Shown here: piece by piece, positions 10,074-19,053 of the stretch
Position numbering within the stretch: position 1 is the first letter of the stretch
Layout of the letters: each line of letters opens with the position of its first letter
Notes under the pieces: generated by a model
The model's input: the letters and a program-made list of their open reading frames with translations, nothing else
What the model was told of the DNA's origin: nothing
The model's database searches: none
DNA from: Linderina pennispora
Lineage: Eukaryota; Kickxellomycota; Kickxellomycetes; Kickxellales; Kickxellaceae
NCBI RefSeq assembly: GCF_002104995.1
Contig: NW_024468341.1
Coordinates: 1-36,399 of the forward strand
Reading direction: 5' to 3'
Length of the DNA stretch: 36,399 nucleotides
Position numbers and translations under genes: made by a program

Positions 10074-12485
10074 ATGGCCGAGGCAGTACCGATATTTGGC
10101 AAGCCCTGGGACACCGTGCAGCCGGCGCTGAGCCAGCCGATTCTGGATGCCGTATCGAGCTACGGGTTTGACTATATGACGCCGGTGCAGGAGGCCACGA
10201 TCCCAGTATTCTTGCAGAACCGCGACGTGGTGGTCGAGGCAGCGACAGGATCGGGCAAGACCCTGGCGTTTGTGATTCCGATTCTCGAGCTACTGCAGCG
10301 CAAGAAGCTGAAGCTCGGCCACAGCGAGATCGGGGCAGTGATCATCTCGCCGACGCGCGAGCTAGCCAAGCAGATCCACACAGTGCTTGGCGAGATTCTG
10401 CTGGCCACAGGCATCAATTACAAGTCGCACCTGGTGGTGGGCGGGTCGTCGTCGGCCACAAACACGGCAGACGAGCTGGCCATGCTGAAGGAGATTGGGC
10501 CGGATATTCTGGTGGGCACACCCGGGCGCCTCGAGGACGTGATCTGCGGACGCCTGAAGCACGGGAAGAAGACAAAGTCGGGGAAAATCACAGCATCGGG
10601 CGGTCTGCGCGGGCGGTCCAGTGTGTCGGTGAAGAAGCTCGAGCTTCTGGTCATGGACGAGGCTGACCGCTTGCTCGACATGGGCTTTGAGGCGTCGCTG
10701 ACGGCTATTTTTTCGGTTCTACCACGCCAGCGCCGCACCGGCTTGTTCTCCGCGACCATGAGCGAGGCGCTGAGCGAGCTGGTGCGCACCGGTCTACGCA
10801 ATCCGGTCCGCGTGCAGGTGAAGGTGCAGGATAAGGATGGCAACGGCGACGAGCGCCGTATTCCCTCGACATTATCGATCCAGTACCTTGTTTGCCCGCC
10901 CGACCGCAAAATTGCCCAGATCCTGCGACACATTCAGATGAACAGTGCACAAAAGTACATTATCTACTTCAGCACCTGTGCTGCCGTCGACTATTTCCAG
11001 AAGCTGCTGCGGCGGCTGCTGTCGCCGACTGCGCTGATCGTGCCGGGTGGTAAGAAGACGATGAAGGAGGAGCGCGAACATACGAAGCAGTATTTTAAAG
11101 TCGACTTCCCGGTCTCGGTGTTTTCGCTTCACGGCCAGATGATCCAGAAGAAGCGCGAGGCAACATACGACGGGTTCTCGCAGCTGCCCCCCGGCGAGAC
11201 TGGCATTCTGCTGTGCACAGACGTGGCCAGTCGCGGCCTGGATATCCCCGATGTCGACTGCGTCATCCAGTGGGACCCGCCAACCGATCCCAAATCGTTT
11301 GCGCACAGATGCGGGCGCACAGCCAGAGCCGGGCGTAGTGGCCAGGCGCTGGTGTTTTTGAATCCGGGCAGCGAAGAGGCGTATGTGGATTTCCTGGCTC
11401 TGCGCAAGGTTCCTATGGTGCCTGCCAGGTACTTGTGGCAGGACGATGAGGGAAACGTAACACTAGCGGCACCAGCAGATGCGACGATTGAGGAAATGGT
11501 CGAGAGTGACGATGCTGAGGAGGAGGATGTGGACGAGGCGCACAGCGAAAAGGAAGAGGGCGGAGAGGGCGAGGAGAGGCCCAAGAAGAAAAGTAAAAAG
11601 ACGTCTGCGCTCAAAATCCAGTTCCCGCAGGACTCACGCAGCGACGAGCTGCTCGAGTTTCTGCGCTCACTGTCGGCCACTGACCGCGAAATCTATGACC
11701 GCGGCAAAATGGCATTCGTTTCATTTGTACAGTCGTATCTGAAGCACGAGGCCAAGTTTATCTTCCGGCTCAAGGAGCTCGCCATCATCGAGGTTGCCAA
11801 GGGGTATGCGCTCCTGCACCTTCCCAGCATGCCCGAGCTGCGTGGCCGGCCTACTGGCCGGTTTGTGAAGTACGAGGCCGACTATGACGCGATTCCGTTC
11901 ATGGACAGTGTGCGTGAGAAGCGCAGGCTTGAGAAACTAGAAATCGCAAAGGCCGAAAAGAAGCGCCAGGCGGAGAGCGGCGAATCGCTGTCGAAGAGGA
12001 AGAAGCAGAAGAAAAGCAACGAGGCGTGGTCCGATGCCAAGGAGCTCAAGGAACGCGTCAAGGAGCGCAAGCTGAAGCGGATCAAGAAACGCGATGCCAA
12101 GCACGCCGACGAGGAGGCCCGGCTGATGGCGGCCATCAGCGACCCCAAACTGAAGGAGGCGCTGGAGAACGACCCGCTGCTGGCCAAGCGCATGCTCAGC
12201 CACCGCGACAAGTCGCTCAAGGATATGGTGGAAATGTCGACCGAGCGCATCAAGCATACAAAGAAGGTCGAGCACATGACGCTGGAGGAAGTCATTGCCG
12301 ATGCCAAGGCGAAGCAGCGCATGCAGTATAATAGCTCATCGGATTCGAGCTCGGCCGAGGAGGACGACTGGGAGATGGTTGCGCGCAAGGAGAAGGTCAG
12401 GCAGCGGCTGCTCAAGGAGGCGCAGAAGAAGAAAACAAAGTTTTCCTTTGATCCCGGCTTCTCGGACGGCGAGGAAGAGATGTAG
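10074..12485 (+). CDS. SPB4: ATP-dependent rRNA helicase of the SPB4/DDX55 family
   Basis: Intact 803-residue DEAD-box helicase acting in the nucleolus on 60S pre-ribosomes. The frame is open further upstream to 9963, but there the first codon is TTG, so the ATG at 10074 after the CT-rich tract is the likely start. Motifs in order: Q motif (FDYMTPVQEATIP), motif I (AATGSGKT, residues 56-63), PTRELA, TPGRL, DEAD (residues 195-198), SAT (GLFSATMS), then [12 protein letters not shown] and [13 protein letters not shown]. An unusually long Lys/Gly/Ser insert sits between TPGRLED and DEAD. The SPB4-typical C-terminal domain (DUF4217) follows an acidic linker, with FVSFVQSYLKHEAKFIFR as its clearest stretch. 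The last 200 residues are a charged Lys/Glu-rich coiled-coil-like tail. It ends 32 nt from the convergent Tim17-like gene. Confidence 0.93.
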   Translation: MAEAVPIFGKPWDTVQPALSQPILDAVSSYGFDYMTPVQEATIPVFLQNRDVVVEAATGSGKTLAFVIPILELLQRKKLKLGHSEIGAVIISPTRELAKQIHTVLGEILLATGINYKSHLVVGGSSSATNTADELAMLKEIGPDILVGTPGRLEDVICGRLKHGKKTKSGKITASGGLRGRSSVSVKKLELLVMDEADRLLDMGFEASLTAIFSVLPRQRRTGLFSATMSEALSELVRTGLRNPVRVQVKVQDKDGNGDERRIPSTLSIQYLVCPPDRKIAQILRHIQMNSAQKYIIYFSTCAAVDYFQKLLRRLLSPTALIVPGGKKTMKEEREHTKQYFKVDFPVSVFSLHGQMIQKKREATYDGFSQLPPGETGILLCTDVASRGLDIPDVDCVIQWDPPTDPKSFAHRCGRTARAGRSGQALVFLNPGSEEAYVDFLALRKVPMVPARYLWQDDEGNVTLAAPADATIEEMVESDDAEEEDVDEAHSEKEEGGEGEERPKKKSKKTSALKIQFPQDSRSDELLEFLRSLSATDREIYDRGKMAFVSFVQSYLKHEAKFIFRLKELAIIEVAKGYALLHLPSMPELRGRPTGRFVKYEADYDAIPFMDSVREKRRLEKLEIAKAEKKRQAESGESLSKRKKQKKSNEAWSDAKELKERVKERKLKRIKKRDAKHADEEARLMAAISDPKLKEALENDPLLAKRMLSHRDKSLKDMVEMSTERIKHTKKVEHMTLEEVIADAKAKQRMQYNSSSDSSSAEEDDWEMVARKEKVRQRLLKEAQKKKTKFSFDPGFSDGEEEM

Positions 12486-12517
12486 CAAAAAAGGTGTTTA
12501 TTCAGACTTCATTTTAA

Positions 12518-13078
12518 TCACATTTCCGTCTTTGATCGCTGCGATGTTTGTTTCGATAGCCAGGAAATGTACGACGGTGGCGTCGGCTGCTGCGCACACC
12601 TAAGCCCGTCCTGGATCAGCCCATTTGTCAGCCCAACCGCCAGCCCGGCAAGGCCAGCCCGCTTAGCACTCGACCGCGGGAGCTTGACCAGCAGCGACAC
12701 CCCGAGAGCAGTCGTGACACCAGCAATCACCGAGCTCAATGCCTGTGCTTCGCCCACTGCTCGATCGACCATCGCCTCAATCGTTGCGAACGCCAAAACG
12801 CACCCGCCGATCCTGCTCGCATATCTGACTGCGCCCTTGAAGCCGCCATAGGTTACCCGGTAGTTCTTCCATTTCTGGTAAAAGAACCAGCCGTCGGCGG
12901 TCTTGGGCAGACGGTGTGCGCGCTCAGCCAGGTACTGCCGGCCAGCCAATTGTCCGCCCAGGTAGCCGCCGCCGACTGCGCCGATTAGAGAGGCTCCAGC
13001 GGTGAGAGCGACTACACGCTCAAAGGGGTTGAGGCGGATACGCTGCAACTGTGTGGACTGCGTGTCTATGGGAGACAT
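12518..13078 (-). CDS. Tim17/22/23-like small membrane protein
   Basis: A 186-residue protein starting at the ATG at 13076-13078; the frame is open slightly above but begins there with TTG. It shows four moderately hydrophobic Gly/Ala-rich segments (ALTAGASLIGAVGGGYLGG, GGCVLAFATIEAMV, SSVIAGVTTALGVSLLV, RAGLAGLAVGLTNGLI), the pattern of the Tim17/Tim22/Tim23 fold, with a TYGGFKGAVRYASRIGG region typical of these domains. Members sit in mitochondrial or related inner membranes as translocase subunits, assembly factors or orphans. It does not look like the core Tim17, Tim22 or Tim23 themselves, so I give no symbol. Convergent with the SPB4-like gene; the stop codons are 32 nt apart, so the transcripts probably overlap at the 3' ends. 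Confidence 0.6.
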   Translation of the reverse strand: MSPIDTQSTQLQRIRLNPFERVVALTAGASLIGAVGGGYLGGQLAGRQYLAERAHRLPKTADGWFFYQKWKNYRVTYGGFKGAVRYASRIGGCVLAFATIEAMVDRAVGEAQALSSVIAGVTTALGVSLLVKLPRSSAKRAGLAGLAVGLTNGLIQDGLRCAQQPTPPSYISWLSKQTSQRSKTEM

Positions 13079-14340
13079 TATGTGAGGGAGAAGTATATCG
13101 AGACTAGAAATCAACGAGCGCAGTCGTTATCTCCATGTCCGGAAATCGCCTAGCATTTAATTGGCAACAGATCAATTATGGACCTGGATTCTAAACTGCA
13201 GCCGTGAGCTTTCACAGTGACGGCCACCGGTAAACTGACATCCTGATGCGGTAGCCATGCTCATATTTCGTACCAAAGAACGTTTAACTCTTGGTATTGT
13301 TCTTCCAACTATTAGAATAGGCTTATGAGGTGGCAAGTACAACCGTAGTCGTGGAGCGTGTTGGATCGAGTAATACAAGATGTAGTCTTACGCCTAGACT
13401 CAAGCGCGTACATTTGCGGGTAAAGGCGGAAATCCTGACTGCTAGACGTCTTATCCTTGACGTCCCCTTTCCCTATTTATCAATTGTTAAATGGTATGTT
13501 TAGTTCGTTTGTGTCCTGGAATATATCAGTGTTTTCCACAATAATATCATCAATGTATCCATCACTATAGCTCGTAGGAGCTAAGCGAGCAATGCCATCA
13601 TTTAACATCGTAGCAACAGTATAGCCTTAAATGTTAGTAAACTGAAAAGTAAGTTGCAAAAGGAGATTGAGAACAGAGACCCCTCCAACGAAGAGATGTT
13701 GCACCCGCTTTATCACCTGTCTCACCAGGAGAGGGCCTTTGCGACACCCCTTTCGTGCAAATGTCTGCGGGTAGGGTGAGGAAACAAGTGTTTATTGTTC
13801 CATATCTTGTGATTATCAGATGCACCGCACTTTATTTCAAAGTTCCTCAGTCGGCACCACTTCAACAATCGAGTACTATACAGATAGCAACGCCTTGCAG
13901 ACAAAAAAAGGCCCCGTGCTGTGTCTGAAATGAGCTGCAGCATCAAGATCTTACTAGCTGTTATCAGAATTAGATTTTCCTCATTTCATTGTTCTATTTT
14001 CACTTTGTATTTTGCTACCCAGTCCAATACTGGACCGTATCTTTGTCTTTCCTCTATATTTTTCTACTTGCGTAGTGCCTTTCTGCACACTTTCACACTT
14101 TCTAAATACATATATCTTCGAGTGTTTCAACCTGCTCTACACTCTATTGGTATAGATTGTAACCTTCTGACAGTTTTGATCGCTGTTTATCAGCAAAATC
14201 TCTTACTACGTCTAGGCTAGACACAGAATGGTGTGGCTATACTCCTAGCGAGACATTTTACAGATGCAATTGAAGAATACTTTTGGCACCCACACCGGGT
14301 GCAGTATAAAAAGTGGAAGTTGGAAATGAGAGGGTATAAA
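13079..14340. other. AT-rich spacer without a supported gene
   Basis: All six frames are interrupted frequently. A minus-strand stretch at about 13722-13946 encodes a short piece (LLKWCRLRNFEIKCGA) that resembles a leucine-rich-like fragment, so it might be a further scrap of the same decayed family as the 14.3-14.9 kb relic, but it is too short to be sure. The part next to 13079 is probably the promoter of the Tim17-like gene. I see no RNA gene here. Confidence 0.4.
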
Positions 14341-14910
14341 TCAGCTGTCGAGGTCGGCGTCATACGATGAAAACTCACAAACACGAAATGGGCTGACATC
14401 AGGTCGGGAGTGTCCAAACGCACGATCGCCAATTCTCGCAGCAACATTGCGGATATGCTTGCAGTCAACGCCGAGCTCTACCAGCTCTGGTAGGCGTGAC
14501 GCCAGATATACAATAGAGGCGATATCCACATCTTTGCATATCTAGATGTACAGCCGTCTCACCGGGTGGGCGAATTCACCTGGTATATCGCTGAAGGTGT
14601 TAACCTAGGGGATGAGTGGTAATCGAGTATATGGAAAATAACTTCTCAAAGAGTGACTGAGGGGAAGAAGGAAGGCTGGTGATATGTCTGGGCCTTTGTA
14701 CGTATGCATTCCGGTCTTGTCTATAGTGGTGCAGGAGGACTCTGGACCCCGAATGTCAACAGAAGGCGCTATCGATCTGCTCAAATAGCCCGGGCTACCT
14801 AGCTCTGGGTGGTTTACGTGAAGGTGATTCATAGAGAAAGCGGCCATGGTGAGTTTCTCCAGGTGCTTCGGCTGCCTCAGCAATATCAGGATGCTATCTT
14901 TGAGCTGCAT
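14341..14910 (-). pseudogene. Decayed LRR-like relic related to the 1.8-3.4 kb gene
   Basis: Two minus-strand fragments are readable. The upper one (about 14605-14910) contains DSILILLRQPKHLEKLTMAAF, a leucine-rich-like unit. The lower one (about 14590-14341) reads EFAHPVRRLYI, a TAG stop at about 14542-14544, then DVDIASIVYLASRLPELVELGVDC. The order and spacing of VRRLYI followed by a helix ending in LASRLPELVEL parallel VRSLYIHND...LAFALALPSLRFII near the C-terminus of the intact F-box/LRR-like protein. Frame changes and the internal stop make it non-functional. I infer a dead paralogue of that family; only the C-terminal half is traceable, and a shorter remnant may extend to about 15.06 kb. 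Confidence 0.5.
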
Positions 14911-15061
14911 TTCTCTTGCTGGAATTCATATCCCTGTCCCGGAATGCAGGCTTTATAAAAAAGAATTCTTCGGGTGTGCCAGGCATCCAACTATAACAGA
15001 GTTGCCTGCAAATATCCTTAAGCGAGAAGTGAAGTACTGCAGAATGAATTGTCAAAGGTAA

Positions 15062-15587
15062 GTGCGAACCATGGAAGAATAGTCAACAAGTAAAGTACCG
15101 TGCCAAGGTATTCTGCTAGCTAAGCGCTGGCACCCAGAGCGGAGACCTTGTTAGTAACCAGTTGTTCCTGGATCTGCACCTGAAGATCATGGATACCGTT
15201 TGAGAAATGGCAGGCTTCCCAAGATTAGCACGTGGAGCAGAGCGCAAGGATACGTCTTGCTTGAGCTGGGTTTACGTCAAGACAGCGTTGCTTATCATCC
15301 TGCTCATTTGCAACAAAAGCGCTTTGCTAACAATGGCTGCAAAGGACCAACATCCATTATCCGGTTGCTGATTTTGCCAATTGTCTGTGCACTGGCAGCT
15401 GGAGGCATAACTGGAGCCACCTGTCATTGGTGCGGGCTGCCGAGGGGTTGACGTCAGCCCCATCTTGCTCAGCACTGCATTTTTGTTTTCTTGCTGTTTT
15501 CACATTTTTCTGTACTCTATCACCAATTTGTAATTTCAATTCTTCCAAAACAACAACTAATCAAACGACTTTTATCAGGCAATTCCA
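15062..15587 (+). promoter_or_regulatory. Upstream region of the P-type ATPase gene
   Basis: No gene is supported here. The last 110 bases before the ATG at 15588 are AT- and T-rich (runs such as TTTTTGTTTTCTTGC near 15480-15495) and look like a core promoter and 5' leader. The rest has no clear motif. Confidence 0.35.
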
Positions 15588-18500
15588 ATGGAGGAGATAA
15601 ACCACCTGGAGTACCTGCGGCAACTGCACGACCGCGTACGGCAGTGGCGGCCATGGACGCGGTCCTTAGCCGAGGTAGCAGATAACCTGGGGGTGGATCC
15701 TACACAGGGACTGGATAGGCTAAACGCACACAACCGACAAGAGTACTTTGGGCCGAATGTGCCAGTAGATTTGACACACAACTTCGGCATCATGGACGCC
15801 TTTATGGACGTGGCAACGGAGCCCATGATACTGCTGCTTTTTGCGGTCGGCGTTCTGTACTCGATCTGGGGCAAGGCATGGGACGCCGCCACGATTATTG
15901 TAACCATCCTGGTGGTCGTGGGGCTAGAAGTGTCGACCGAGTGGCGGGCCAAGAACGCACTGCTGTCGCTGTCTAATTCGGTGCCAATCAACACGTCGGT
16001 GCTGCGCGAAGGCAGGGAAGGCGTGGTGGCTGCGGACGAGCTTGTCCCCGGAGACGTGATTCTGCTGGCACATGGGCAGAGCGTGCCAGCAGATGCTGTG
16101 GTAGCAGTGTCGAGTGGGCTGGCGGTCGACGAGAGCATGCTGACTGGCGAGTCGATAAGCGTGTACAAGACAGCGCTGGATACAAATGGCGAGCAGGAGC
16201 CCAGAGACGGCAGTGATGGCGACGATACATTGGTAGAAATCCCGCGAACTCTGGTGTGTGCTGGCACAACGGTGACCGGCGGGCGCGCGGTGTGTATAGT
16301 GGTGGCGACGGGCAGCAACACCGAAATAGCGGGCAACGTGGTGCAGCTGATGCGTGGCAGCAAGCCGCCACCGACACCGCTGCAGCGGCGGATGAAAAAG
16401 CTGGCAGGAACGCTAACGATTGCGGCGATTTCAGTATGTATAATATTCCCGGTCATCGGCTTACTGCAGGGCATGTCGTGGCATAGTGCAATTCTGATGG
16501 GCATGAGTCTGGCATTTGCCACGATCCCCGAGGAGCTCCCGCTGATTGCCAAGGCGTCATTGGCACTGGGCGCTAGACAGCTGGCGAAGAACAACCTGCT
16601 GGTGCGCAAGCTGAGTGCGGCTGATGCACTATCGGAAGTGTCGGTGATTGTGACAGACAAGACAGGCACACTGACGAGAAACCAGCTGGTCGTGTCGTCG
16701 GTATTGGTGATCGGCGAGAGCGGGAGCGGGGGTCCGGCAGTTGAGGTTATCACGCCCGAGGCCTTTGCTGCCAGCGAGCGGTCCTCGGCGCTCGTCACGC
16801 CGCTGTACTCTGCGTGGTCGCTTTCGGTGGATCCGCTGGAGGCCAAGCCGCTGGCGCATTTCCTGGTGTCGGCCCGGTCGCAGACTATTGAGCGGAAGTC
16901 GGTGTCACCGCTGGCCAACCGCCGGTCGCCGCCAAGCGATGCGCCTGGCTCGTTCAAGCAGCTTCGGGGGTTTGGCAAGGACTTCATGAACTCGGCAGTA
17001 CTGCAGAGCCTCTCTGGCGATTCAGGTGTGCTGCCCAGGGATCCGGATACGAACCAGGTACCGCTGATGGCGGTGGTGAACTCAATTTCGTCGTTTTGCG
17101 AGACACTCCCGGTACCAACCGGAGAACTGCCGTTTGACCCGACACAGCGGATCTCAGCGCGCACACGCTCAGTGGCACAGCATCTTCCAGAAACCAGCGC
17201 CAGTACATCGGCCTCAGTGACGCCAAAGCGCGAGTTTCACTACACCGTGGTTAAAGGAGCGCCTGACATTCTGTTGCCGCTGTGCGACCGCGTGTGGAGA
17301 GCGACGGGCACGCAGAAACACGATATCGCCGGCGGCGCGATTGATGGAGTGCAGCCGCTATCGGATTCATTCGCACAGGCGATCTCCCGCTCAGCAATCA
17401 ATCTGGCTGCCGGTGGCAGTCGGATCATCGGCTACGCCATCGCGGTCACTGAGGAGCCGGTGTTCTCGCATGCACACAGCGCTAGGGAGCAGGGCACTCG
17501 TGGACGGCAACACCGGCAGCCTACCAGCACCGAGGCCCAGCGTGCGTTCCGGTTCCGCGAGGCCACTGCAGCTAGCAGCAAGACCGCGGGCCTGCAGAAC
17601 CTGATATTTGTAGGAGCGTTTGCATTCTACGACCCGCCGCAGCACGAGGCTCGGCCGGTGATCCAGGAGTGCCAGAGCTCCGGGATCCGCGTCATCATTG
17701 CTACGGGCGACCACCCGAGCACAGCCCTGGCGGTGTCGAGTGCTGTGGGCATCAGTGAGGTGCACTCGCAGCTGTCGGCCGACCATTGCAACCGGGAGTC
17801 GTACGGGACGTTCAGCGAGCTGCATGCAGTGACCGGCGAGATGATCCAGAAGAGCCTGACGAACGGCTCGTTTGACAAGCTGGTTGACGAGAGCAATGTG
17901 TTTGCCCGGGTCACGCCCGCACAGAAGCTGCGGCTAGTGCATGCGCTGCAGGCGCGCGGTGAGACTGTTGCATTTATAGGCGACGGCATCAATGATGCGC
18001 CGTCGCTGACGCGAGCGGACGTCGGCATCTGCATGGGCGGGAATCCGTCGACGGCCGATGTGGCCATGGATGCTGCCAGCCTGATTGTGCTGTCAGGGAA
18101 GTTTTCGGGCGTCGTCCGGTGCCTTCGTGAGGGCCGGCGGCTCAGCGCCAACATTGAGAAATGCATGGTGTTTTACATTTCATGCAAACTGGCCATAGTC
18201 ATGCTGTTCGGCTTCCTGCTGATCGCCGAGGGCGCCAGTCCATTGACGCCGATCCAGGTGATCCTGATCGAGCTGTTTACTGACCTAGGGGCGACGTGGA
18301 CGTTCCTGACCGAGCGCGCTGAAGGAATCGCCCACACGCTCGGCGATGATGAGGGGTCGCTGAATTCGCTGAAGCTGGTCAGCGATGCAATTGCAGGCAC
18401 CTCTGAGGTCCGTGCGGCGGGGTTCCTGGGCTCCAAGACTACCGACCGGGCGGTGGTGGTCTTTGGATGCAGTCTGTTTGCAACCTGCCTGATTCCGCTG

Positions 18501-18905
18501 CTTGTGCCGTCGATTCTGCTGCCGACCTGGGCGGTAGCGCCGGTGGCTCCGACAATCCTGTTCCTGACATGGCTTTTAGCACACTCGCTGATGGGCACGT
18601 CGCTGCGCACGCGGCTGGTGCCGCTGCGAGTCCATGATGGCATCGTGCCCAGGGTGCGTGGCACGCGCACGAATCGGCCTGGGACTGCATGGCTGGTGCT
18701 CAGCATCGGGGCCATCGTGGCTGCAGCGACGGTGCCGCCGGTCAGCAGGCATTTGGGCGTCATCAAGCTGGATGCGGTGGAGTGGGCCCTGGTGGTGGTG
18801 GCGCCGCTGGCGCTGTTTGCGGCGCTGGAATCTGCCAAGGAGGTTTTGTTCGCTAGGGTCAGACGTGAACACACAATTGGTGACCTACGGCTGGTGGATG
18901 CGTAA
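15588..18905 (+). CDS. P2-like P-type cation ATPase with PEELP and ELFTD membrane motifs
   Basis: Intact 1105-residue P-type ATPase, about 10 predicted membrane helices. Order: N-terminal cytosolic part; M1 (ILLLFAVGVLYSIW) and M2; actuator domain with LTGES; M3; M4 with P314-EEL-P318; phosphorylation site DKTGTLT with nucleophile Asp357; a long nucleotide-binding domain; TGDHPSTA; GDGINDAP hinge at 798-805; M5-M10. M6 reads ELFTD (895-899), where Ca2+ ATPases of the SERCA/PMR1 type usually carry Asn-x-x-Thr-Asp, and M5 lacks their Asn/Glu pattern, so Ca2+ selectivity cannot be assumed. The PEELP and ELFxD combination recalls a bacterial-type group of P-type ATPases. Localisation is unknown. 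It needs no intron. The sterol acyltransferase gene lies 148 nt downstream on the other strand. Confidence 0.88.
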   Translation: MEEINHLEYLRQLHDRVRQWRPWTRSLAEVADNLGVDPTQGLDRLNAHNRQEYFGPNVPVDLTHNFGIMDAFMDVATEPMILLLFAVGVLYSIWGKAWDAATIIVTILVVVGLEVSTEWRAKNALLSLSNSVPINTSVLREGREGVVAADELVPGDVILLAHGQSVPADAVVAVSSGLAVDESMLTGESISVYKTALDTNGEQEPRDGSDGDDTLVEIPRTLVCAGTTVTGGRAVCIVVATGSNTEIAGNVVQLMRGSKPPPTPLQRRMKKLAGTLTIAAISVCIIFPVIGLLQGMSWHSAILMGMSLAFATIPEELPLIAKASLALGARQLAKNNLLVRKLSAADALSEVSVIVTDKTGTLTRNQLVVSSVLVIGESGSGGPAVEVITPEAFAASERSSALVTPLYSAWSLSVDPLEAKPLAHFLVSARSQTIERKSVSPLANRRSPPSDAPGSFKQLRGFGKDFMNSAVLQSLSGDSGVLPRDPDTNQVPLMAVVNSISSFCETLPVPTGELPFDPTQRISARTRSVAQHLPETSASTSASVTPKREFHYTVVKGAPDILLPLCDRVWRATGTQKHDIAGGAIDGVQPLSDSFAQAISRSAINLAAGGSRIIGYAIAVTEEPVFSHAHSAREQGTRGRQHRQPTSTEAQRAFRFREATAASSKTAGLQNLIFVGAFAFYDPPQHEARPVIQECQSSGIRVIIATGDHPSTALAVSSAVGISEVHSQLSADHCNRESYGTFSELHAVTGEMIQKSLTNGSFDKLVDESNVFARVTPAQKLRLVHALQARGETVAFIGDGINDAPSLTRADVGICMGGNPSTADVAMDAASLIVLSGKFSGVVRCLREGRRLSANIEKCMVFYISCKLAIVMLFGFLLIAEGASPLTPIQVILIELFTDLGATWTFLTERAEGIAHTLGDDEGSLNSLKLVSDAIAGTSEVRAAGFLGSKTTDRAVVVFGCSLFATCLIPLLVPSILLPTWAVAPVAPTILFLTWLLAHSLMGTSLRTRLVPLRVHDGIVPRVRGTRTNRPGTAWLVLSIGAIVAAATVPPVSRHLGVIKLDAVEWALVVVAPLALFAALESAKEVLFARVRREHTIGDLRLVDA

Positions 18906-19053
18906 AAGCCAATATATTGTTGCACTATGGTGTGGGTAAGAATGTCTACTATAAATTCGTGAGTCTATATCTCAAGGCTAGAACTGCGAGCTAGACGAGA
19001 GAAACAGCCAATCTGATAGGGGTGAGAGGGATAAGAGGATGGTTGCCGTTTTG

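Noticed and set aside
15575-17164. Minus-strand open frame of about 529 codons within the P-type ATPase gene
   Set aside because: Antisense shadow of the ATPase, Ser/Thr-rich without any recognisable domain.
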